Part shown: positions 16,480-22,126 of the stretch, one piece after another
How positions within the stretch are numbered: the first letter of the stretch is position 1
Layout of the letters: the number at the start of each line of letters is the position of its first letter
IMG/VR virus record: IMGVR_UViG_3300032093_000664
Location: 1-27,988 of that record
Strand: one strand, 5' to 3'
From: a virus
DNA length: 27,988 bases
Made by a program: the position numbers and the translations under genes
Notes under the pieces: generated by a model
What the model was told of the DNA's origin: nothing
Databases searched by the model: none
Seen by the model: the letters and a program-made list of their open reading frames with translations, nothing else

Positions 16480-16487
16480 CAAATATA
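16480..16487 (-). promoter_or_regulatory. TATATTTG promoter box of the OB-fold-like gene
   Basis: On the minus strand TATATTTG, an exact TAnnTTTG match, lies 21 bases upstream of ATG 16458. A TTTG element at about 20 bases further upstream is not visible. The position fits a transcript with a leader of roughly 14 bases. Confidence 0.55.
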
Positions 16488-16533
16488 TATAATTTTTCCG
16501 AAATAAAAAAATTTGACCATAAATTTTTTGGGA

Positions 16534-16565
16534 TTTGGAACTTTTGCTAAAAAAGTGTATATTTA
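16534..16565 (+). promoter_or_regulatory. Promoter candidate of the structured non-coding region
   Basis: TTTG (16534-16537), 20 bases, TATATTTA (16558-16565). The same pair with the same spacing recurs at 16873-16904. It faces the plus strand and is divergent from the OB-fold-like gene. No convincing gene begins after it, so its product may be an RNA. Confidence 0.55.
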
Positions 16566-16571
16566 TTTTTG

Positions 16572-16860
16572 TAGACCTTCTGACAGGAAAAGGAAGGTTC
16601 TCGTCCCAAGGGTAAGCAACACGAGTTGAGAGTAGGGATCTGAATGGTGGCAGTAGACTGTAGGATTGAAATAACATCTAAACATAACGGTTCAGGCGTA
16701 CCATCTACAAAAAAGGTTTTCTTCCATAATACAGATATGGGGCAATTGTTGAGGTTCACACGTTTAACATAGACTGGTCTGTAAAAAGTTGAAGGCTGTG
16801 TGGATAACTGGTGTAAAAACCTTAGGAGGAAGAAGTGTGTCTACACCATCCCTAAACATT
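16572..16860 (+). ncRNA. Putative structured non-coding RNA
   Basis: The stretch of about 300 bases between two matching promoters holds no convincing gene. It is visibly less AT-rich than other gaps here and contains several pairings: ACCTTC/GAAGGT (16575-16580 with 16593-16598), CTCGT/ACGAG (16600-16604 with 16621-16625) enclosing CCCAAGGG, and TGGTGTA/TACACCA (16809-16815 with 16842-16848). GTAGAC at 16571-16576 can also pair with GTCTAC at 16839-16844, which would close the molecule. It does not match tmRNA, RNase P or tRNA motifs that I know. An alternative is the 42-codon frame at 16644-16772, which lacks a normal leader. The ends are estimates and no clear terminator is seen. Confidence 0.45.
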
Positions 16861-16872
16861 CTAAACAAGAGT

Positions 16873-16904
16873 TTTGGAAAAGAAGAAAAAAACATATATA
16901 TTTA
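16873..16904 (+). promoter_or_regulatory. Promoter candidate for the three small genes
   Basis: TTTG (16873-16876), 20 bases, TATATTTA (16897-16904), with ATG 16925 following 20 bases later. It is identical in boxes and spacing to the candidate at 16534-16565. Confidence 0.6.
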
Positions 16905-16924
16905 GTACTAAAAGGCAGTAGTAT

Positions 16925-17140
16925 ATGAGTAGTAAGAAAACATTTAAAAAACTTTTACAAGAACAAAGTCAGTGTATACATCCCCAACTTAGCCAGGATG
17001 AAGTTTGGATATTAGGTTGTTACAAAAGTTATATCCAACAGGGTATGAAAACAAATTGTCCTGAAAGGTTGAAGTACCTCAAAGGATGGTGGAAAGGATG
17101 TTTAAAAAATTATAATAATAAAAATAAAAAAACAAACTAA
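16925..17140 (+). CDS. Small Cys-containing hypothetical protein (71 aa)
   Basis: The basic product contains four cysteines spread over 45 residues (in SQCIHP, LGCYKS, NCPER and KGCLKN) and a Trp pair in LKGWWKG. The even spread is not a classic CxxC zinc finger. It is the first of three tightly packed genes driven by a good promoter candidate. The C-terminus is a low-complexity Asn/Lys tail. I do not recognise the family. Confidence 0.65.
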   Translation: MSSKKTFKKLLQEQSQCIHPQLSQDEVWILGCYKSYIQQGMKTNCPERLKYLKGWWKGCLKNYNNKNKKTN

Positions 17141-17141
17141 A

Positions 17142-17378
17142 ATGGAGAACAAACAACAAGAAAGAAAACCAATGTACTTTCGGGATGGAAGTATTGGTGT
17201 AAAACAGTTTCAAGAACTAACAAATTCTCAACAGAAAGACTATGTAGCTTCGCTACTATTACTTGAAGAAAAAGTATTAGACTCTAGTGACAAATACATC
17301 CTCAACTTTTTTACAAAAGTATATTTCCCAGAACTTCTTAAGAAGAATAACAAAAAGACTATAACTATGGAAATATGA
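17142..17378 (+). CDS. Small hypothetical protein (78 aa)
   Basis: The product is hydrophilic at the start (MENKQQERKPMYFRDGS) and helical afterwards (QQKDYVASLLLLEEKVL). It begins 2 bases after the preceding stop and overlaps the next start by four bases (ATGA), so translation is likely coupled. No known domain is visible. Its role may be linked to the nuclease-like protein that follows. Confidence 0.65.
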   Translation: MENKQQERKPMYFRDGSIGVKQFQELTNSQQKDYVASLLLLEEKVLDSSDKYILNFFTKVYFPELLKKNNKKTITMEI

Positions 17379-17791
17379 AAGACAGAAAAACTTTTTTAAC
17401 CAATCTCAAAGAAGCAGAACTAATAAAACTACTTAAAACTAAATTAATACCAGATCTTCAAGACACAAGTGAGTTTAATAGGAAAGATGGTTACAGTCCG
17501 TCTACGGACGTTATATTTGAGTTTAAATGTCGTGGACGACACTACGATACCCTTTTGATGGATAAGCCCAAATATGACGCTCTAATGCGTTCTAAAAGGG
17601 TAAGGTTTGTTGTCTCAACACCGGAAGGTATATGGTCTTGGAATTTGAAGAAGTTAAAAGACTTAGTATGGGAACAAAGAGAACTGCCAGGATCAACTTG
17701 GTATTATAGGGCATTCCCAAATGTTATAAAGACTGTAACATATTTGGATATAAAAGATGCAAAAAACTTAACAAATATTTTGTTATCTTAA
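17375..17791 (+). CDS. Possible PD-(D/E)XK nuclease-like protein
   Basis: The 138-residue protein has an N-terminal helix pair, then STDVIFEFKCRGRHYDTLLMDKPKYDALM and a later strand pair VRFVVSTPEGIWSWNL. Asp45, Glu49 and Lys51 in D-x3-E-x-K, preceded by Asp38, could form a PD-(D/E)XK active site as in resolvases and small phage endonucleases. The Asp-to-Glu spacing is shorter than usual, so the first acidic residue could instead be Asp38 or a Glu in the first helix. The fold is inferred from strand order and the FEFK motif only. It overlaps the upstream gene by four bases. A hairpin AACAAA/TTTGTT (17770-17784) lies at its end. Confidence 0.5.
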   Translation: MKDRKTFLTNLKEAELIKLLKTKLIPDLQDTSEFNRKDGYSPSTDVIFEFKCRGRHYDTLLMDKPKYDALMRSKRVRFVVSTPEGIWSWNLKKLKDLVWEQRELPGSTWYYRAFPNVIKTVTYLDIKDAKNLTNILLS

Positions 17792-17809
17792 ATATTTTGT
17801 GTATATTAG
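17779..17809 (+). promoter_or_regulatory. Promoter candidate of the first small RNA
   Basis: TTTG (17779-17782), 19 bases, TATATTAG (17802-17809), one mismatch from TAnnTTTG. It overlaps the last codons of the nuclease-like gene and points into a hairpin-rich gap. Confidence 0.4.
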
Positions 17810-17815
17810 TATTGA

Positions 17816-17903
17816 TCTAGAATTTCTGTAAACCAACGCCGTGATCTTCCCAGAAGGTAGCGGACAAGACCTCTGACGGGATGTTAGGGGTCTTGTAGTT
17901 TTG
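17816..17903 (+). ncRNA. Putative small RNA with two hairpins
   Basis: After the promoter candidate come two strong hairpins and a short T-run. Hairpin 1 is 17839-17863: CCGTGATCTTC and GAAGGTAGCGG around CCA, with one mismatch and two G-U pairs. Hairpin 2 is 17864-17896: ACAAGACCTC pairs with GGGGTCTTGT with one G-U, followed by AGTTTTG. There is no plausible reading frame. It looks like a short transcript of about 90 bases ending in a weak terminator. It could equally be a leader attenuator of a longer transcript. Confidence 0.45.
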
Positions 17904-17958
17904 TGCCAAATGTGGAAGTTTTATTGTGCCAAATTCAGAAAAAAAAATTCTTATATAT

Positions 17959-17989
17959 TTTGTTTTTTAGAAAAAAGTTCTTATATTTA
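17959..17989 (+). promoter_or_regulatory. Promoter candidate with extended TATATTTATTAGTA box
   Basis: TTTG (17959-17962), 19 bases, TATATTTA (17982-17989). The extended string TATATTTATTAGTA equals that before the protease gene at 6048. Confidence 0.6.
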
Positions 17990-17995
17990 TTAGTA

Positions 17996-18066
17996 CATAT
18001 TAACTATAAATACAACTTAAGTCCAGCCAAGGTTTTTGCTCCATCACCTAGCTGGACTTTTGCTTT
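17996..18066 (+). ncRNA. Putative 70-base RNA or attenuator leader ending in a terminator
   Basis: From the estimated start at about 17996 to the terminator at 18066 there are only about 70 bases. AAGTCCAGC (18019-18027) pairs perfectly with GCTGGACTT (18051-18059), extended by AGG/CCT inside, and is followed by TTGCTTTT. Either it makes a free small RNA, or it attenuates transcription into the zinc-finger/HTH gene at 18087. A box at 18075 just after the hairpin may restart transcription. Confidence 0.5.
18019..18066 (+). terminator. Terminator or attenuator hairpin before the zinc-finger gene
   Basis: A perfect 9-bp stem (18019-18027 with 18051-18059), loop of 23 bases, then TTGCTTTT. It sits 21 bases before the next gene's start at 18087. 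Confidence 0.65.
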
Positions 18067-18074
18067 TAAACCAG

Positions 18075-18081
18075 ATATTTA
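18075..18081 (+). promoter_or_regulatory. ATATTTA box 5 bases before ATG
   Basis: ATATTTA lies exactly 5 bases before ATG 18087, the same distance as before the protease gene (6061) and the 46-residue gene (15829). It may be a promoter giving a leaderless mRNA, or an A/T-rich translation signal. Confidence 0.35.
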
Positions 18082-18086
18082 TTATT

Positions 18087-18794
18087 ATGCGTCGTTGCAA
18101 TAAATGTGATTTAGAAAAAGACGATAAGCAGTTTTATACTTACTACCATTCAACACAGAAGAAGTATAGGACCAGAAAGATCTGTAACGAATGTATAGCT
18201 AAACAAAAAGCTGAATATAAACAAAGGCTTAAACCACAAATATCTCAACCTGTGATAGAAGAACCAATTGAATTTATACCACCAGATGATTATCAGTATT
18301 GTCAGGACTGTGAACAATGGTTACCAAATACAGAATTTTATAAACGCTTAAAGATTAGATGTAAGGCTTGTGAACTTGAAATGGATCGCAGAGAAAGACA
18401 GAAATACTTAAGCGAAAATGGTGGTAGTGCTAAGGTATGGAACAATCCAAACACATATGTGGATATTTATCAGAAAGAACAAACATTTGAAATTATGAAA
18501 GTAATGGGTTATACTTTCAACGAAGAGAATGGTGTTTGGTATAAATTACCTTGGAAAGACAAAGACGGTAACTTCCCATTATTAGATAGTTATGGTAGAC
18601 CAAGTAGAAAATTTACGAAGCGTAAACCACATACCAAAAGAAAAAGATCTGAGATAACCCAAGAAGAAAAGGATGAAGTTGTAAATTTGCATTTAGAAGG
18701 TTATTCTAATAAGCAAATAGCAAAACTAACAGGTCAAGCAAACGGAACAGTATGGCGATGGGTAGAAAAGCACAAGTCAAAATTGATGAAATAG
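18087..18794 (+). CDS. Zinc-finger and HTH DNA-binding protein
   Basis: I start this 235-residue protein at ATG 18087; an upstream in-frame ATG at 18036 lies inside the terminator hairpin and is rejected. There are two C4 zinc-binding pairs: Cys4/Cys7 with Cys33/Cys36, and Cys72/Cys75 with Cys92/Cys95. A basic linker (KRKPHTKRKRSEI) leads to a C-terminal helix-turn-helix at about 190-230 (EEKDEVVNLHLEGYSNKQI, then TGQANGTVWRWVEKHK), of the type found in resolvases and terminase small subunits. It lies at the head of the regulatory run before the sigma-like factor, so transcription control is likely. A packaging role is an alternative because the terminase is close by. Confidence 0.72.
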   Translation: MRRCNKCDLEKDDKQFYTYYHSTQKKYRTRKICNECIAKQKAEYKQRLKPQISQPVIEEPIEFIPPDDYQYCQDCEQWLPNTEFYKRLKIRCKACELEMDRRERQKYLSENGGSAKVWNNPNTYVDIYQKEQTFEIMKVMGYTFNEENGVWYKLPWKDKDGNFPLLDSYGRPSRKFTKRKPHTKRKRSEITQEEKDEVVNLHLEGYSNKQIAKLTGQANGTVWRWVEKHKSKLMK

Positions 18795-19030
18795 ATATTC
18801 CGAAAGACTATTTTGACCTTAAGAGAGAGGATAAGGAAGAGCTATGTGAATACATAGCGAACAAAATATATTTGATGGTAGATAGATCAACACACGTTGG
18901 GATGAATAGAGATGCGGTTGTGGATTTAATTATTCAATCATCATTAATAACAAACGAGGAAGAAGAAAATTATGAGATGTGCCAAGTGCTCGTGGATATT
19001 AGAAAACTAATAAATGAAAAAAAAGATTGA
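18752..19030 (+). CDS. Conserved-looking small acidic protein (92 aa)
   Basis: The start lies 43 bases inside the preceding gene, in another frame; a second ATG at 18758 is equally possible. The product has a basic start (MGRKAQVKID), then IDIPKDYFDLKREDKEELCEYIANKIY and a helical, acidic rest. This is the style of conserved small proteins of Bacteroidota phages, but I know of no function. It overlaps the sigma-like factor gene by 17 bases, so the run of genes is very compact and probably translationally coupled. Confidence 0.68.
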   Translation: MAMGRKAQVKIDEIDIPKDYFDLKREDKEELCEYIANKIYLMVDRSTHVGMNRDAVVDLIIQSSLITNEEEENYEMCQVLVDIRKLINEKKD

Positions 19031-19532
19031 GAGCTATATAACCAGAAACTATTACCAACTGCTTAAAATAGCTAAGAAATTAACAAACAACCACGATCTA
19101 CACCAGGACTTATTACACGAGGTTATCTTACAGATATTAGAAAAAGACGATGTGGTTCTAAAGACATATGATGATGATTCAATTAGATATTATATTGTAG
19201 CCATCATCCGCATCAATTGGAACAGCAAAACCTCACCATTCTACTACAAGATCCGCAGAGAAATATCTAAATATACGGATCTAACACCCATACTAGAAAT
19301 AGAAGAAGACCAACAACAATTTGAAAAAGAATTAATTTTTTCTATATTAGAGGTAAGCTACACAGAGTTAAACTTTTTCCATAAGGCGTTAATGGATGCC
19401 TATTTGATATTAGGTTCAATGAATAAAGTATCAAGAGAAATGGAGATACCTTTAACATCTGTGCAGACTTATATAAGACAAGCTAAAAGCAAAATAAAGG
19501 AAGACGTAAATAAAAGATTAAAAGATTTATGA
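19014..19532 (+). CDS. Sigma-70-like (ECF-type) transcription factor
   Basis: The 172-residue protein has the two-domain layout of a small sigma factor. Residues 13-45 (LLKIAKKLTNNHDLHQDLLHEVILQIL) resemble sigma region 2.1-2.2, with the core-binding acidic/hydrophobic helix. Residues 57-85 (IRYYIVAIIRINWNSKTSPFYYKIRRE) fit regions 2.3-2.4. An acidic linker leads to a region 4-like HTH at about 132-160 (LGSMNKVSREMEIPLTSVQT, then YIRQAKSKIK). Such factors recruit host RNA polymerase to phage promoters. It overlaps both neighbours. The window carries a recurrent TATATTTA promoter-like box that it could recognise; this link is inference. Confidence 0.72.
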   Translation: MKKKIESYITRNYYQLLKIAKKLTNNHDLHQDLLHEVILQILEKDDVVLKTYDDDSIRYYIVAIIRINWNSKTSPFYYKIRREISKYTDLTPILEIEEDQQQFEKELIFSILEVSYTELNFFHKALMDAYLILGSMNKVSREMEIPLTSVQTYIRQAKSKIKEDVNKRLKDL

Positions 19533-20065
19533 AATTAAGAAAGATAGCCGGAGAGATACACACAGAAGCACCAAGCGACCATTGGAGGTTTCTACCAATA
19601 GATGGTCAAACAATTTTAGATTTAGGTTGCGGAATAAACTCAGAACATACACCAACACCAATGTACTGGATACAGAACAAAGCTAAGTTTGTAGCTGGTG
19701 TAGATCCATCAGCACAAAGCTACGAATGGTTTAAAACAAACTTCAATATAAAGAACTTTGTAATACACCAGGATTATATTGATAGAATTGAAAAGTTCCA
19801 ATTATATTTAGGATATTACAAACCTGATGTACTAAAGATGGACATAGAAGGTGGTGAGTTGTATTTAAATGGCTTAGACCCACAATATTTATCTGGTATA
19901 AGACACATTGGTATAGAGTATCATAACCTACCTTGTCTGGTATCTTGTGAAAGATTATTACAGGATAATGGATACGAGATAGAGTTTTACAAGTTCCCAC
20001 ACTTAGATATTGAATACCAGGGTGTTTTATATGCCCATAAAAAATCTATAATAACCAATAAATAA
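19529..20065 (+). CDS. FkbM-type SAM-dependent methyltransferase
   Basis: The 178-residue protein shows motif I ILDLGCG (29-35), an acidic residue after the second strand in GVDPS (Asp59), and the FkbM-like motif DVLKMDIEGGE (100-110), followed by GIRHIGIEYHN. FkbM enzymes methylate hydroxyl groups of sugars or natural products using SAM. In a phage the substrate could be a nucleotide, a glycan on DNA or a cell-surface sugar, but nothing here decides this. At this length it is close to a bare catalytic domain. It overlaps the sigma-like gene by four bases (ATGA), so it is coupled to it, an unusual pairing. Confidence 0.75.
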   Translation: MKLRKIAGEIHTEAPSDHWRFLPIDGQTILDLGCGINSEHTPTPMYWIQNKAKFVAGVDPSAQSYEWFKTNFNIKNFVIHQDYIDRIEKFQLYLGYYKPDVLKMDIEGGELYLNGLDPQYLSGIRHIGIEYHNLPCLVSCERLLQDNGYEIEFYKFPHLDIEYQGVLYAHKKSIITNK

Positions 20066-20081
20066 TATATACATATATATG
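20064..20081 (+). repeat. 18-base leader box before the Cys-rich gene, copy 1
   Basis: The 18 bases AATATATACATATATATG, ending in the start codon, occur identically before the gene at 22124 (22109-22126). A partial match precedes the tail tube gene at 9636. It may be a promoter or a translation-enhancing leader. Confidence 0.5.
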
Positions 20082-20369
20082 GGATGTACCAGCTGTAAAA
20101 AGAAGAAAGTAGCACAATCACCAGAAGAACTACACAGTCAAGAAATAACTGAGTGGAATGGTGGTCAACCAACTTGGGAAGAGATTAAACAAGCATATGA
20201 TGATCTAACAAGTTATGGAGGTGTTAAACCAGGGAAACACGAATCAATCAATAAGGTTTATCAAGCATTATTTGGTGAACCATTTAACTTTGGATGTGGT
20301 GGCTGTGGAAGCTATCAAGCCAAAAGGTTTCATAATTATATAACAAATGCCGAAGGAAAATCAAGTTAA
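20079..20369 (+). CDS. Small Cys-rich protein (96 aa)
   Basis: The protein starts with MGCTSCKKKK and later has FGCGGCGSYQAKRFHNYI, giving two CxxC pairs that could bind one metal ion. The middle is helical (TWEEIKQAYDDLTSYGG and NKVYQALFGEP). It ends 23 bases inside the terminase small-subunit gene. Similar short Cys-rich proteins near the terminase occur in related phages as far as I recall, with no known function. Zinc binding is inferred from the motif. Confidence 0.7.
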   Translation: MGCTSCKKKKVAQSPEELHSQEITEWNGGQPTWEEIKQAYDDLTSYGGVKPGKHESINKVYQALFGEPFNFGCGGCGSYQAKRFHNYITNAEGKSS

Positions 20370-20736
20370 CGAACTACAAGCAGAAGAAAGGATGAACAGA
20401 GTATTTGAGATGATGCTATACGAGCATTTATCTTGGAATGAGTTTAGAACCAAAGCTGCTAGAGAATTTAACATAACACCCAGACAAGCCGAGAACTTAT
20501 GGAAAGAGGCTAGAACCAGATTAAAAGAAAGGTTCCAACAGAATAATGAAGAGATTCTAGAAAACCATTTAAATCAATTATATGATTTACTTAAAAGGGC
20601 TCGTGATGATAATAATAAAAGAGTTGAAAGAGAGACCTTGGCGGATATTGCTAAGATACATCAACTGGAGGTTAAAAAGGTGGATGTAACCAGTAATGGC
20701 CAACCGATCGCGATTAACATTAACATAACAGAATAA
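20347..20736 (+). CDS. Terminase small subunit candidate
   Basis: The 129-residue, helical protein has an HTH-like N-terminal part (LSWNEFRTKAAREFNITPRQAENLWKEARTRL), a basic helix and a coiled-coil-like middle (ENHLNQLYDLLKRARDDNNKRVERETL), ending in a short beta strand (GQPIAININITE). This matches the DNA-recognition plus oligomerisation layout of small terminases. It is directly upstream of the large subunit, the usual order. It overlaps the preceding gene by 23 bases. A weak hairpin (20742-20760) separates it from the large-subunit gene. Confidence 0.78.
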   Translation: MPKENQVNELQAEERMNRVFEMMLYEHLSWNEFRTKAAREFNITPRQAENLWKEARTRLKERFQQNNEEILENHLNQLYDLLKRARDDNNKRVERETLADIAKIHQLEVKKVDVTSNGQPIAININITE

Positions 20737-20741
20737 TTTTT

Positions 20742-20760
20742 TTGCGCATTGACTGTGCAA
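20742..20760 (+). terminator. Weak hairpin between terminase genes
   Basis: TTGCGCA (20742-20748) pairs with TGTGCAA (20754-20760) with one G-T pair around TTGAC; CGTTTCGTTTTT follows. It might reduce transcription into, or tune translation of, the large subunit. It may also be chance. Confidence 0.3.
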
Positions 20761-20776
20761 CGTTTCGTTTTTGACT

Positions 20777-22105
20777 ATGGATATAGATATTAATTTAACT
20801 AAGAAGCAATCTCAAGCTTGGAAACTATTGATGGACAATAGCACAACTGAGATATGTTTTGGTGGATCAGCCGGTGGCGGTAAGTCATTTATCGGTACAT
20901 TATGGATTGCAACCATCTGCATTCAATATCCTGGTATCAGAACATTGATTGGAAGAACGGTATTGCAACAACTTAAGATGACCACACTCAATACTTTATT
21001 TGAAGTATTACAAAGAATGGGATTAAAATCTGGTGAGCATTATACATACAATGGTCAATCTAATATTATTACTTTCTATAATAAGTCAGAGATAATACTA
21101 AAAGATTTAGCATTTAATCCTAGCGATCCAAATTACGATAGCCTTGGTGGTATTGAAGTAACTGCCGTATATATTGATGAGGCCACACAAGTACCTCAAC
21201 TAGCTTATAATATCTTAAAATCTAGGATTCGTTATAAATTAACACAATATAATCTAATTCCTAAGATGTTATTAACATCCAACCCTGGACAAACTTGGTT
21301 AAAGAAACTATTCTTTATACCTTATGTACAAGAAACATTGGATGAAAACAAAGCATTTATACCAGCACTACCACTTGACAATCCACACTTACCAGCATCA
21401 TATATACAGATGCTAAAAGAATTACCACCAGCTCAACGTAAACGTCTGCTAGAAGGTGATTGGAATTATGAGACAGATTTAGATAGTTTATTTGAATTTG
21501 ATTCAATTACAGAATCAGTGTTTAAATTTACACCTCAACCACAAGATAAGAAGTATATCTCATTAGACGTAGCTAGGTTTGGATCAGATAGGTCCGTAGC
21601 GATCGTTTGGAGCGGTCTGGTGGCGATAGATATGAAGATCTATACCAAACTATCAACCGTTGAATTATCGTCCGAAATTCAAGAGCTAATAGCGAAATAC
21701 GGGGTGCATCCATCAAACATCATTGTGGATTCTGATGGTGTCGGCGGAGGTACGGCTGATATTCTTAGAGCAACCAATTTTGTTAACAATGCAAAAGCGT
21801 TACATAACCAGAATTTTACAAACCTTAAATCACAATGTTATGTAAAACTATCTGAGTTATTTAAAGAAGGAAAAATATCAATTAATATTTTAGACCCATC
21901 TAGCATTGATGAGTTGACTCAGGAACTATTAGCCATTAAATTAAAGGATGTGGATAAAGATAATAAGGTTGGTGTACAGTCAAAAGAAGATATGAAAAAG
22001 ATATTAGGTAAGTCACCTGACTTATCTGACGCATTTATGATGCGTATGTTACCAGAAATAAAGAGCACAAAAGCTACAGGACGTTATGCTTTGGCCACAT
22101 TATAA
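20777..22105 (+). CDS. terL: Terminase large subunit
   Basis: This ATP-driven packaging motor and nuclease is 442 residues from ATG 20777; a TTG at 20771 in the same frame is less likely. The ATPase domain has Walker A GGSAGGGKS (29-37), Walker B VYIDEA (131-136, catalytic Glu135) and coupling motif TSNPG (167-171). The RNase H-like nuclease domain has acidic residues Asp264 (SLDVA), Asp318 (IVDSDGVG) and Asp415/Asp418 (SPDLSDAF). The length is normal for the family. It follows the small-subunit candidate, but the portal lies about 8.7 kb upstream behind an inverted island, an uncommon separation. Confidence 0.95.
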   Translation: MDIDINLTKKQSQAWKLLMDNSTTEICFGGSAGGGKSFIGTLWIATICIQYPGIRTLIGRTVLQQLKMTTLNTLFEVLQRMGLKSGEHYTYNGQSNIITFYNKSEIILKDLAFNPSDPNYDSLGGIEVTAVYIDEATQVPQLAYNILKSRIRYKLTQYNLIPKMLLTSNPGQTWLKKLFFIPYVQETLDENKAFIPALPLDNPHLPASYIQMLKELPPAQRKRLLEGDWNYETDLDSLFEFDSITESVFKFTPQPQDKKYISLDVARFGSDRSVAIVWSGLVAIDMKIYTKLSTVELSSEIQELIAKYGVHPSNIIVDSDGVGGGTADILRATNFVNNAKALHNQNFTNLKSQCYVKLSELFKEGKISINILDPSSIDELTQELLAIKLKDVDKDNKVGVQSKEDMKKILGKSPDLSDAFMMRMLPEIKSTKATGRYALATL

Positions 22106-22108
22106 AAC

Positions 22109-22126
22109 AATATATACATATATATG
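22109..22126 (+). repeat. 18-base leader box before the chaperone-like gene, copy 2
   Basis: Identical over 18 bases to 20064-20081, again ending in the start codon. Both copies lie immediately after a stop codon of the upstream gene. Confidence 0.5.

Noticed and set aside
16459-16677. N-terminal extension of the OB-fold-like gene up to 16677
   Set aside because: The added 73 residues are Phe/Ser/Ile-rich, cross the TATATTTG promoter and lie over the structured region. ATG 16458 has a good promoter at the right distance.
16547-16759. 70-residue minus-strand frame
   Set aside because: It has no promoter or leader, odd composition with clustered cysteines, and overlaps the structured region and plus-strand promoter.
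16644-16772. 42-codon plus-strand frame in the non-coding stretch
   Set aside because: A stop codon lies directly before the ATG, there is no A/T-rich leader, and the start is about 70 bases from the promoter. The sequence is not implausible as protein, so it is kept as an alternative to the RNA reading, not as a gene.
16824-16829. AGGAGG resembling a Shine-Dalgarno site
   Set aside because: The only start codon at a fitting distance is a GTG that opens a frame of a few codons. Genes in this window do not use such sites.
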